From NCBI GenBank assembly GCA_001689495.1, contig LUJS01000035.1, positions 1 to 64,000 on the forward strand: a DNA stretch of 64,000 nucleotides. Direction: 5' to 3'. Shown here piece after piece: positions 33,058-41,297 of this stretch. Each line of letters starts with the position of its first letter. The first letter of the stretch is position 1. The position numbers and the translations under genes were made by a program. The stretch comes from Bacteroidales bacterium M8. Lineage in GTDB: Bacteria; Bacteroidota; Bacteroidia; Bacteroidales; Muribaculaceae. A model generated the notes under the pieces. The model searched no databases and was not told the DNA's origin. It saw only the letters and a list, made by a program, of their open reading frames with translations.

Positions 33058-33383
33058 AGGTGATATATAACAGTCTTATTCCGTTCAGAGGTTTCAAGTG
33101 CGTCAATCTGTTCGGCATCCTCTTTGTCCGGGAAGGTTGTACCATGTCACCGGCAGATTACAATCACGAGGCAATTCATACCGCCCAAATGAAGGAGTTG
33201 CTGTATGCGCCATTCTATCTCCTATATCTATTGGAGTGGCTGTGGCGGCTCATTCAATTTAGGGATGGCAGAAAAGCTTATCGTAACATCTCACATGAGC
33301 GTGAGGCATACGATAATCAAGCAATCCCGGACTACCTAACTAATCGTGAACCATACAATCAATTCAAAAAAATATGGCACTGA
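33054..33383 (+). CDS. HExxH membrane-associated protein
   Basis: A 109-residue protein with NHEAIHTAQMKELL (about 42-55), an HExxH motif as in zinc metallopeptidases, followed by a hydrophobic LYAPFYLLYLLEWLWRLIQF (about 55-74) and a second acidic site SHEREAYDNQ. Similar small proteins occur in Bacteroidota genomes. It could be a peptidase or only share the motif. Located between tail genes and overlapping the adhesin start by 10 nt. Confidence 0.55.
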   Translation: MKVIYNSLIPFRGFKCVNLFGILFVREGCTMSPADYNHEAIHTAQMKELLYAPFYLLYLLEWLWRLIQFRDGRKAYRNISHEREAYDNQAIPDYLTNREPYNQFKKIWH

Positions 33384-36300
33384 CACAAGCAGACAAAAAC
33401 GAAATTATCAATGCTCTCAAGGCAGAATCGCAGGGTGTGGACGAACTCCCTGTGGTGAGCAGCCTTGACGGTATAGTATCATTACCGGCAATCCGAGGCA
33501 CTGAGGTCGTCAGTGCCCCTGTGTCGTTGCTCCGCAAACCTGCGGAGGACGCGGCTAAGACAGCGAACACAGCGGCCAATAATGCTAATAATGCAGCATC
33601 ACAAGCGAACATGGCACGCGACTCTGCTGCGCAAGCGGCATCGACAGCCAATACAGCGGCATCGACAGCCGAAAATGCGGCAGATGTAGCCAACATTGCG
33701 GCAGCATCTGCACAGGCGGTTGTTGAGGCATACGAGGGAACCGCAGTTGCCGCACGTGAGGGCGCGACCGCAAGGTTCTCCCGGTTTGTTGCGCTCAATG
33801 TTACGACAGAGAATATGAGTATTGCCACCCCCGGCGGGGAAATTGTGTTTCTCTCTGCAAAGAAAGTGTTCGCCTATTTTGTCGGAGACAAGTATTACCT
33901 TTCGTGGTCGAACAGCACATATCCCATGCAGATGTATAATGATGGCATCTCGAAGGTGAAAAAGAACAAGCTGTTCATCTGCGGAGACATACTCTATGCG
34001 TGGAGTGACGAGAAGGACGCTCTCATCGAGATGGGCGGCAAGGGGAACGGCAGTGGGAGCGGATTCTACAATCTCACCGAGCAGCAGCCCCTCACCACCG
34101 GCTATTACAACAAGGCGACCGCCGTCGCCGCACTCGCCGATGCCGAAATCGAGGACGAGCAGAAGCGAGGCATGATTATCACCTTCGAGTCGGCACCCGG
34201 CAAATGGGAGGACTACCGTTTCATCGGAACCACCCTCGCCACATTTACATCTCCCGGCGCGTGGGAGGAATACGGCTCAAAGAACACTGTAAAGCAGATT
34301 ACAGTCAACGGAGAGAAAAAGACCCCCGACGCTGAGGGCAACGTGTCCATCACAATCGATAAGGTCACGGTTGACAGCAGCCTCGACCCGTCGAGCGACA
34401 ATCCCATTCAGAACGGCGTTGTCGCCAACAAGGTCGCCGAGCTTGAAGCCGGGACGCTCTTTGGAGTCGATACCGAAGAGAACGATGACGGCTCAACCAC
34501 CGTCAAGCTCAACAGCAAGACATCGACCATCGCTGAATTCACCGTCAAGGGCGGTGGCGGTAGCGGTAGCGGCGATGAGGCATCGACCACAAAGATTGTC
34601 TTGTCGGCCACTCTCGACAAGAAGACCATCAAGGAAGGCGACACCGCCATGCTGACATGGTTCTACGACCATCAGTATTCCGGCGGTGATGACAAAGGTC
34701 AGAGCACCGGACAGAAAGCGACCGTCAGAATCGAGGTGCGCCGAGGAACCGTCATAACATATTCCGAGACCAAAAAGGATGTCAACGCCAACACTTATAC
34801 CCTCGACCTCACCAAATACCTTCTGCTCGGCTCAAGCGACATCTATGTCATAGCCACCACCACCGACCCCAACACAGGCAAGGAGCAGAAGAAGCAAGCC
34901 TATGTGTCAATCAAAGTGGTCACTCTGTCGCTCTCAAGCAGCTGCAACCTCGCCTCCGGCATTGCTCAGGGAGGTTACAGCGTACATGACACGGTCGAAA
35001 TCCCCTATGCTGTCACCGGCTCCGGCACAAAGTCCGTCTCCCTGTATGTCGATGGCGTACAGCGCAAACTTCACTCCATCACCCGAAGCGGTACCACCAA
35101 CAGCAATTTCGACCTCGACATGGCCGGACTCGCTGTCGGTCGCCACACCGTTCAGATGGTCGCCGAAATGGAGCAGGACGGACTCACCCTCAAGAGCGAG
35201 AGCATCTATTTCGATATACTGAAAAGCGGCAGCAGCGCACCCTTCCTCGGTACCAAGATAGTCCATGCCGACGGTCGCATACTGACCGGCACCGGGCATA
35301 CCACCCCGACAATCGAGGTGGGTCAATACGAAAAATGCGAGTTTGAATTCGTGGCCTATGACCCCACTGTCATTCCGGCCACCGTTGAACTGTGGCAGAA
35401 CGGCAGACTCGCCAGAACTGTCAGCGCACCCCGAACCACACAGGCATACAACAACCGGTTCACCGAAAAGGGCAAGCAGACCATACAGCTTAAACTTGGC
35501 TCAACGACATACACCATCAACCTCGATGTGGCCGAGAGCGGCATCGACATAAATGAGGCCACCTATGGTCTTCAGTTCAAACTTGACGCAACCGGGCGAA
35601 GCAATGAGGAGAGCAATCCGGCCACATGGGAATCGAACGGCGTTACAACAACGTTTGAAGGTGTGGACTGGGCGAGCAGCGGATGGGTAGACGGAGCTCT
35701 CCGTCTCGCAAACGGAGCCAAGGCTGTAGTCCATGTCAAGCCATTCGCCACCGATGTCAAGTCAACCGGACTCACTGTCGAGATAACGATGCGTGTGAGC
35801 AATGTCATGGACAGGGATGCCGCCGTGGTGCGCTGTCTCGACAACGGCAAGGGTCTTCTGATAACCACACAGGAGGCAAGTTTCAGAACGGGTCAGAGCG
35901 TCACCTATGAGAACGAGGACGGTCAGACCGTTCAGCGAGAAATCAAGCTCGCCACCAACTATGCCGCCGGAGATTGGATGAAGGTAGCCCTCGTGATAGG
36001 CACCGCCGCCGAAGACCGCCTCATGCAGCTCTTTGTAAACGGCAACCGCAACGGAGCCGACATATATGATACCTCTTTCAATTTCCGGCAGGACAATCCG
36101 CAGGAAATCACCATCGACAGCTCTGAGGCCGATGTCGAGATTAAGAACATCAGAGTCTATAACCGAGCCATCAGCGATGACGAGGAGCTCGACAACCGTA
36201 TGGTCGACAGCGACACCACCGATGAGATGATGGAGATATACTCCCTCAACGACATCATGGGCGACACCGGCGATGTTGACATGGAGAAACTCCGTGCAAT

Positions 36301-39300
36301 GGGCAAGGGTGTCCTGCGCATCGTGCGTCAGAATATGCTCGATGATGTCTATGAGACCAACAACAAGAAGACCGACTTCCTTGCCGACGTGTATTTCTAC
36401 TCACCCCTCGGCAGCGACTACGATTTCATTCTCACCAACTGTTACATCCGCATACAGGGTACATCATCGACCAAGTATCCGAGCAAGAATATCCGTATCT
36501 ATTTCACCAAGGGCAGCGAGATGCTCTCGATGACCGGCAAGAACGTTCTCCCCGGCAACAAATATGTCATGCGTCCCGGAGCGGTTCCCGTGCCTATCGT
36601 GTGCTGCAAGTCCGACTACTCTGACTCATCGATGTCGCTCAATACCGGCGGCGCGAAACTGTTCAACGATGTAATGAAGGAACTCGGACTGCTCACGCCT
36701 CCGCAGCGTCATCAGTATGAGCAGGGCGGCAACAGCCTCGGTGCTGTGAGCGTGCGCACCGCCATCGACGGTATGCCTATCGACATCTTCTGTGCCGAGA
36801 CCGCCGACGGAGAGAATGTCTATTACGGTCAGTACAACTTCAACAATGAGAAATCCAAGAGTGGCCCGGTGTTCGGCATGGAGGGAGTGGAGGGATACAC
36901 AGCCGAGTGTCCCATCGCTCTTGAGATGCTCAACAACACCTCGCCAATCTGCCTTTTCCAATCCACAAGTGACGCGCATCTCGCTCAGAATTTCGATGCC
37001 GGAGCCGAGGTCAACTATGGTGTCGATGCGTCCGGGAAAGCGCAGAGCGACGGCGATATAAAGTGGGCAGGTCTTGCCACCAAACAGCAGGACGCACTCA
37101 AGCGTCTCTTCGCGTGGATTCGTGCCTGTGTTCCTTCCGGAGCAAACCCCAACGACCTCTCCACATTCAAGAGCGAGAAGTTCAAAAATGAAATTGATCA
37201 GTATTTCAACAAGGACTTCATCTTGACATATTACATCTTCACGGACTACTTCCTGAGTGTCGACCAACGTGCCAAAAACATGATGCTCCGCACTTGGGAT
37301 GGTAAGATATGGTTCATCACATACTACGATGGCGACACTCAGCTCGGTAAACGAAACGACTGCTTCCTCGTTTATCTTTACACGACCGACCGCAATACGT
37401 GGGATGCCGAGGCGAGCAAGTATGCCTTCGAGGGTCATGACTCATGGCTGTGGAATCTTTGCCTCGCCAACCTCGAAGATGACCTCAAGCGTTGTGCTGC
37501 GAATTTCCGTGCCATCATGACCAACGAGAGAGTGCTCGCCATGCTCAACGATGAGCAGAGTGGAAATTGGTGTGACCGTGCCTTCAACAAGTCCGGCTAT
37601 CTGAAATACATCGCTCCGGCGGTCAAGACCATGTACGGCAAAAAGTGGCCGTTCATCTTCGCATTGCAGGGCAACAACAAGAGCCACCGCACATTTCTTT
37701 TCACCAACCGTGCGGCTCTGCTTGATGCCAAGTATGGAACGAGCAATTTCACATCAGACAACATCGACCTCTATATGGCGAGAAGTGCGTCGGACGCAGC
37801 CGACACGCTCCGCATAACCGCCAACGAGACCTATGCCTTCGGTTACGGCACCAACAACAGCCCCAACATCGCCACCACCGGCATTGTGGAAGGCGGTGCG
37901 GTGGCAAGCCTCGACATCAACGGCTCATTTACCGTCAACGACCCTCTGCGAGTCTATGGAGCGAGCCGAATGAAGGTTCTGAATATGACCGGTGCGTCTG
38001 ACCATCTCAAGAACGCACTCGACCTCGGCAAGTGTTCCGTCCTCCGGGAACTCAATCTTCAGGCAGCTACAGGCGGCGGCTCGACCGGTTGGTGGCTCGC
38101 CATCGACAACTGCCGACAGCTCCGCAAGGTCAACCTCCGCAATCAAGCACAGGCCAAGACAGGCGGCAACACGAGCACCGCCCTCGATTTCTCCAATCAG
38201 ACCAAACTTGAGGAACTCGACGCTCGCGGCACCAAGGTACAGAGCATCATCTTCGCCAAAGGTGCGCCGGTGACCATTGCCCGGATGCCCTCAACCATCA
38301 CCACACTCCGCCTTGAGTATCTCAGCAAACTCACATCTACCGGACTCACCCTCGAAAGCTACGGCAATGTCCGCACATTCATCTTTGACAACTGTCCCGG
38401 CATAAATTGGGAGACCCTCCTGTCAAGGTGTGCCAATGTTGACCGCCTCCGCGTCACCGGCATCGACCGGGAAGATGACGACACTTGGCTCAACAAGTTC
38501 ATGTCGATGGGCGGTGTCGATGCCTCCGGCAACTCCACCGACACCTGTGCGCTCGTCGGTACCGTCCGGCTGACACGCTATATAGACGATGCTCAGTATC
38601 AGAGAATGTGCGCACACTTCCCTGAGCTGAACATCGTGCAGTCCGAATACACGATGATACGCCTCGACAATATTTCAGATGATGTGAGCGTGTCCAACCT
38701 TGACAACGGCACCGGCTATCTGTTCGGCAACGACTATGTCATGAGCAGCCACCTTGCGACCATCTTCTCAAGAAGGCATCGTGTTCTTGCCAAGGTAACC
38801 CGGAAGCCGACCACACGGACAGTCCGCATGGCCAACACCGATGTCACCGTCAACAATCCGGACGGTCAGATGACCTATTTTCCCCTGCATGACGCTAACT
38901 CCAACTACTACGCCGATGCAAAGGATATAGCCAACTGCACCCCTGCCAAGCTCGACGGCAGCGAGGGCGACATCATGATGCTTGAGCCGGGAATATGGAA
39001 GAAGGGAGTCAATGACTACCTCAACGGAGTCACATATTCGTGCTACAGTTCAAACGACAAGAACCATCGCCCGGCATCACCCGTTGCTGACATATTGACC
39101 TTTGACAATATCAAGGAGAAGGGCGGCGTGACAGTCGGTCGCAAGATTGTCGGCAAGGACACTCTTGCCGGGTCATATTCGACCGATGCCAACTACTCCG
39201 TGTGTCAGGTGGATGTGTCGAAGCATAAGAGAGTGCGCTTCCCAAGCGTACCCGGCACAAGCCTTGTTGGTGCGGTCTTCTGCGATGCCTCCGGCAAGGT

Positions 39301-40321
39301 GCTTGAGAATGTTGTCGTTCCGACCCTCGCCAACAAGTTTGAGGCAGGTATGTATCTTGTCAAGGACGTGCCGACCGGCGCGGTCACCCTCAACTTCTCA
39401 ATCCTCAACACTGCCGAGTTTGACATGGTAGTCCTGTCCAACTCATCGAAGATTGAGGACATGGAGCCGGATTGGTATTATGACGAGGAACATCTTTGTG
39501 CCGTTGTCGAGACCGTTATCGTGGGCGAGAAATTCCGCTCCTGCATCACCGGCGGCAGCTCTATCGGCAGTATGACGTGGACGGACTTCCATTACTACAG
39601 CCAACAGCGAGGTATGCAGCAGATAGACGCGATGATGCATTCTCGCGTCGCTAATCTCGCATACGCATTCTATGGCCGCAGGGATATGCAGGAACAATGC
39701 GGTGCCGGTTTACATTCCTATTCCCGAACCATCGGGGCTGAGACGATGTTGAGAGGCATGACGGACACTGTGGGATATGAGTACGCCAAGGCAATCAATC
39801 CCAACGTGACAAATTTGTTGGTAGAAAACCTTGTGCACCATTACGCGTGGTTTGTGGATGCGGATTCATTCGGGAACAAGACCGTGACGCAGGTCAACAA
39901 TATCTGCTGTCTTGGTTATGTCAATCTCTACGGCCACAAATATGAAATGATGGATGGGGTTGATGTGCCTAATGATTCTGCAAATGTCGGCAAGTGGCGA
40001 ATTTTTATGCCCGACGGCACAATTCGCTATGTCAAAGGCACGACAAATTCCGGCTATTGGATAACCGGCGTGGCGCACGGCCTTTTTATGGACATGACTC
40101 CCGTCGGCAGTTTTAACGGCAGTTCATCAACCTATTTCGCCGACATATACGGTTTTTCCGGTTCCACAGGCCGTGTGGTCTATCGCGGCGTGTCGTCCGC
40201 GTGTGCGAATTACGATGCCTCGAATTCGAGCGCGAGTGTCGGCTCGCGTCTGGCCTTCCGCGGACTCCTCGTCAAAGCGCAAAGCGTGAGCGCGTATAAA
40301 GCGTTGAGCGAGGTAGCATAA
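33374..40321 (+). CDS. Giant tail adhesin, DGR target protein
   Basis: A 2315-residue receptor-binding protein. Residues about 55-120 are an Ala/Asn/Thr-rich helical shaft (AANNANNAASQANMARDSAA). Repeated beta domains follow, with a Gly-Ser linker near 397 and a LamG/concanavalin-like section near 720-940. The end (about 2080-2293) is a C-type-lectin/FGE-like fold (MTWTDFHYY, WITGVAHGLFMDM, SRLAFRG). The last lectin strand region is the variable repeat (about 2265-2293): GRVVYRG, VSSACANYDASNSSASVGSR. It is the last late gene, and its diversification would change which host surface glycan or protein is bound. Confidence 0.88.
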   Translation: MALTQADKNEIINALKAESQGVDELPVVSSLDGIVSLPAIRGTEVVSAPVSLLRKPAEDAAKTANTAANNANNAASQANMARDSAAQAASTANTAASTAENAADVANIAAASAQAVVEAYEGTAVAAREGATARFSRFVALNVTTENMSIATPGGEIVFLSAKKVFAYFVGDKYYLSWSNSTYPMQMYNDGISKVKKNKLFICGDILYAWSDEKDALIEMGGKGNGSGSGFYNLTEQQPLTTGYYNKATAVAALADAEIEDEQKRGMIITFESAPGKWEDYRFIGTTLATFTSPGAWEEYGSKNTVKQITVNGEKKTPDAEGNVSITIDKVTVDSSLDPSSDNPIQNGVVANKVAELEAGTLFGVDTEENDDGSTTVKLNSKTSTIAEFTVKGGGGSGSGDEASTTKIVLSATLDKKTIKEGDTAMLTWFYDHQYSGGDDKGQSTGQKATVRIEVRRGTVITYSETKKDVNANTYTLDLTKYLLLGSSDIYVIATTTDPNTGKEQKKQAYVSIKVVTLSLSSSCNLASGIAQGGYSVHDTVEIPYAVTGSGTKSVSLYVDGVQRKLHSITRSGTTNSNFDLDMAGLAVGRHTVQMVAEMEQDGLTLKSESIYFDILKSGSSAPFLGTKIVHADGRILTGTGHTTPTIEVGQYEKCEFEFVAYDPTVIPATVELWQNGRLARTVSAPRTTQAYNNRFTEKGKQTIQLKLGSTTYTINLDVAESGIDINEATYGLQFKLDATGRSNEESNPATWESNGVTTTFEGVDWASSGWVDGALRLANGAKAVVHVKPFATDVKSTGLTVEITMRVSNVMDRDAAVVRCLDNGKGLLITTQEASFRTGQSVTYENEDGQTVQREIKLATNYAAGDWMKVALVIGTAAEDRLMQLFVNGNRNGADIYDTSFNFRQDNPQEITIDSSEADVEIKNIRVYNRAISDDEELDNRMVDSDTTDEMMEIYSLNDIMGDTGDVDMEKLRAMGKGVLRIVRQNMLDDVYETNNKKTDFLADVYFYSPLGSDYDFILTNCYIRIQGTSSTKYPSKNIRIYFTKGSEMLSMTGKNVLPGNKYVMRPGAVPVPIVCCKSDYSDSSMSLNTGGAKLFNDVMKELGLLTPPQRHQYEQGGNSLGAVSVRTAIDGMPIDIFCAETADGENVYYGQYNFNNEKSKSGPVFGMEGVEGYTAECPIALEMLNNTSPICLFQSTSDAHLAQNFDAGAEVNYGVDASGKAQSDGDIKWAGLATKQQDALKRLFAWIRACVPSGANPNDLSTFKSEKFKNEIDQYFNKDFILTYYIFTDYFLSVDQRAKNMMLRTWDGKIWFITYYDGDTQLGKRNDCFLVYLYTTDRNTWDAEASKYAFEGHDSWLWNLCLANLEDDLKRCAANFRAIMTNERVLAMLNDEQSGNWCDRAFNKSGYLKYIAPAVKTMYGKKWPFIFALQGNNKSHRTFLFTNRAALLDAKYGTSNFTSDNIDLYMARSASDAADTLRITANETYAFGYGTNNSPNIATTGIVEGGAVASLDINGSFTVNDPLRVYGASRMKVLNMTGASDHLKNALDLGKCSVLRELNLQAATGGGSTGWWLAIDNCRQLRKVNLRNQAQAKTGGNTSTALDFSNQTKLEELDARGTKVQSIIFAKGAPVTIARMPSTITTLRLEYLSKLTSTGLTLESYGNVRTFIFDNCPGINWETLLSRCANVDRLRVTGIDREDDDTWLNKFMSMGGVDASGNSTDTCALVGTVRLTRYIDDAQYQRMCAHFPELNIVQSEYTMIRLDNISDDVSVSNLDNGTGYLFGNDYVMSSHLATIFSRRHRVLAKVTRKPTTRTVRMANTDVTVNNPDGQMTYFPLHDANSNYYADAKDIANCTPAKLDGSEGDIMMLEPGIWKKGVNDYLNGVTYSCYSSNDKNHRPASPVADILTFDNIKEKGGVTVGRKIVGKDTLAGSYSTDANYSVCQVDVSKHKRVRFPSVPGTSLVGAVFCDASGKVLENVVVPTLANKFEAGMYLVKDVPTGAVTLNFSILNTAEFDMVVLSNSSKIEDMEPDWYYDEEHLCAVVETVIVGEKFRSCITGGSSIGSMTWTDFHYYSQQRGMQQIDAMMHSRVANLAYAFYGRRDMQEQCGAGLHSYSRTIGAETMLRGMTDTVGYEYAKAINPNVTNLLVENLVHHYAWFVDADSFGNKTVTQVNNICCLGYVNLYGHKYEMMDGVDVPNDSANVGKWRIFMPDGTIRYVKGTTNSGYWITGVAHGLFMDMTPVGSFNGSSSTYFADIYGFSGSTGRVVYRGVSSACANYDASNSSASVGSRLAFRGLLVKAQSVSAYKALSEVA
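40168..40253 (+). repeat. DGR variable repeat (VR)
   Basis: 86 nt matching TR except for a 27-nt gap and six substitutions. All six are TR adenines (A to C, T, G, T, G, G), changing five codons: Tyr to Ser, Asn to Cys, Asn to Tyr, and Asn to Ser twice. It ends in the adenine-free block GTCGGCTCGCGTCTGG. It lies about 70 nt before the end of the adhesin gene, as usual for DGR targets. Confidence 0.93.
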
Positions 40322-40337
40322 GCGAAAGCGAAAAAGC

Positions 40338-40352
40338 GGTCGCGCAGCGACC
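40338..40352 (+). promoter_or_regulatory. Hairpin downstream of VR
   Basis: GGTCGC-GCA-GCGACC, a 6-bp stem with a 3-nt loop, in a run of AAAGCG/AGCG repeats (about 40270-40370). DGRs often have a GC-rich hairpin just after VR that helps target recognition; this one is 84 nt downstream, further than in the model system. Confidence 0.4.
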
Positions 40353-40433
40353 TAAAGCGTAAAGCGAAAAAAGAATGGCCTTCGGACAGTGTTCGGAGGC
40401 CATTATAATATTCTGAGCCGGGGCAAACCCATC

Positions 40434-40460
40434 CCCGGCGAAGCCGGGTCGATTTTTTTT
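40434..40460 (+). terminator. Late operon terminator
   Basis: CCCGGC (40434-40439), GAA loop, GCCGGG (40443-40448), then TCGA and eight T (40453-40460). An alternative upstream stem GCCGGGG/CCCCGGC (40417-40439) shares its right arm. It ends late transcription before the right end of the prophage. Confidence 0.8.
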
Positions 40461-40477
40461 GAAAAATTGTGATTTGG

Positions 40478-40517
40478 TGAACGTTTCGTTTTTCAGCAAT
40501 GAACGCCTCGTTTTCAG
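40478..40517 (-). repeat. Right-end direct repeats (transposase site candidates)
   Basis: Read inward on the minus strand: CTGAAAACGAGGCGTTCA (40517-40500) and CTGAAAAACGAAACGTTCA (40496-40478), repeated with a 21-22 bp period. The period matches the 22-bp MuA sites, and the A-rich GAAAAACG core recalls those of Mu. Confidence 0.65.
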
Positions 40518-40528
40518 AGGTAGGAACA
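40512..40528 (-). other. Prophage right terminus
   Basis: Read inward from 40528: TGTTCCTACCTCTGAAA, 13/17 identical to the left terminus. It is flanked outside by TTTCG (40529-40533). Confidence 0.7.
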
Positions 40529-40533
40529 TTTCG
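40529..40533. repeat. Right copy of the 5-bp target site duplication
   Basis: TTTCG, identical to 366-370, directly after the terminal CA. Removing one copy and the prophage restores an uninterrupted host sequence. Confidence 0.72.
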
Positions 40534-40601
40534 TTTTGCGGATTATACGAGGCCCAAAATGGCAATAGGGCCACGAAGAAAATAACTACTATTGCTTTCA
40601 T
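40534..40601 (-). pseudogene. Host small signal-peptide-like ORF interrupted by the prophage
   Basis: From the ATG at 40601 the minus strand reads MKAIVVIFFVALLPFWASYN and then meets the prophage end. It has a minus-strand -7 box TAATTTTG at 40635-40628. Joining the flanks gives a peptide of only about 28 residues ending KGEL, so it may have been a small secreted peptide or a chance frame. Confidence 0.3.
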
Positions 40602-40655
40602 ATTAGTGTTGTTTTTGATTTCTGATGCAAAATTACAGCCGTTAGAACACCCCTG

Positions 40656-40713
40656 CCATACCCAAAAGTGTACAAATACGTTTGGAGATCGAAACATACA
40701 CTTTTGGGTATGG
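40656..40713. repeat. 17-bp perfect inverted repeat in host DNA
   Basis: CCATACCCAAAAGTGTA (40656-40672) and its exact complement (40697-40713), separated by 24 nt. Outward TAATTTTG boxes lie symmetrically at 40628-40635 (minus) and 40734-40741 (plus), centred on the same point. This looks like a divergent regulatory region rather than a terminator, as no T-run follows. Confidence 0.6.
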
Positions 40714-40733
40714 TGCAGCCGAGGGGATAGTTC

Positions 40734-40741
40734 TAATTTTG
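40734..40741 (+). promoter_or_regulatory. -7 box for the gene at 40764
   Basis: TAATTTTG, 22 nt before the ATG. No TTTG at the usual -33 spacing; the inverted repeat arm ends 20 nt upstream and may bind an activator. Confidence 0.5.
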
Positions 40742-40763
40742 CAGTGTAAAATCAATAACGAAT

Positions 40764-41297
40764 ATGACAAGCGAAGAAAAACGCCGTATTGCAGACTGTC
40801 GAATTGCAGTCGTAGGAGCAACAGAATTTATTGACAGCATCAAGGCCGAACTTCAACAGTTGGGCTTTGAGTCCATTCAAATAATATCTTCCTATGATAA
40901 GCAGCCTGCGATAAGCAATTTCGATGTTGTTGCCGAGAACGTCAATGAAGGTAGCTCCTGTATGTCAAAGGTAACAAACATACCGTTGATACTGCCATTC
41001 GATTTTGTAAGTGGAGCCGGTGCGATTGTGGTTATGCCCGATGATGAAAGTGATTTGCTATGCAAACCTGACCTCCGGCAATGGGCGGCAACATATATGG
41101 CCGGGTACTGTGCTTTCTGGAATGTAGCTGGTTGCGAGTGGTTGCGGGATTCATTATCCGACATCAGAAACGGCGTGACGAACAATGCGGCACTTAAAAC
41201 CGCAGCACATATATGCGCACGGATAGCAGCCAACATCGCCGTCGGGCGTGAGGTTAAACACTTCCCTCGTTTCTATCTGTGCAAGAATTTAGAGTAG
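40764..41297 (+). CDS. Hypothetical protein with Rossmann-like N-terminus
   Basis: A 177-residue protein and the first complete host gene right of the prophage. The N-terminus RIAVVGATEFIDSIKAELQQ is a nucleotide-binding-like beta-alpha unit reminiscent of ThiF/E1-like proteins, but their catalytic features are missing. The middle has IPLILPFDFVSGAGAIVVMP; the C-terminus is helical. It is convergent with the LuxR gene, and their ends overlap by 9 nt. Function unknown. Confidence 0.6.
   Translation: MTSEEKRRIADCRIAVVGATEFIDSIKAELQQLGFESIQIISSYDKQPAISNFDVVAENVNEGSSCMSKVTNIPLILPFDFVSGAGAIVVMPDDESDLLCKPDLRQWAATYMAGYCAFWNVAGCEWLRDSLSDIRNGVTNNAALKTAAHICARIAANIAVGREVKHFPRFYLCKNLE

Larger units (their letters stand above)
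371..40528. mobile_element. Mu-like transposable prophage carrying a diversity-generating retroelement
   Basis: About 40.2 kb from TGTTC... (371) to ...GAACA (40528), flanked by TTTCG on both sides. It encodes MuA-like transposase, MuB-like ATPase, Gam, Gp16-like protein, terminase, portal, MuF, protease/scaffold, capsid, lysis and siphovirus-type tail genes. A DGR diversifies the last gene. Content and the DGR recall Hankyphage, a Mu-like phage of Bacteroides. Structural genes look intact; the clear lesion seen is a frameshift in the DGR reverse transcriptase. Integration is by transposition, so no tRNA attachment site is expected or seen. Confidence 0.9.

Noticed and set aside
36626..37438. 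A 270-codon minus-strand frame inside the adhesin gene
   Set aside because: Shadow of the adhesin coding sequence, no recognisable motifs.
371..40649. Prophage ends at 371 and 40649 based on an inverted 14-nt match TGTTCTAACGGCTG
   Set aside because: No target duplication fits these borders, while 371/40528 gives a perfect TTTCG duplication and related termini. The match is kept as an unexplained observation.
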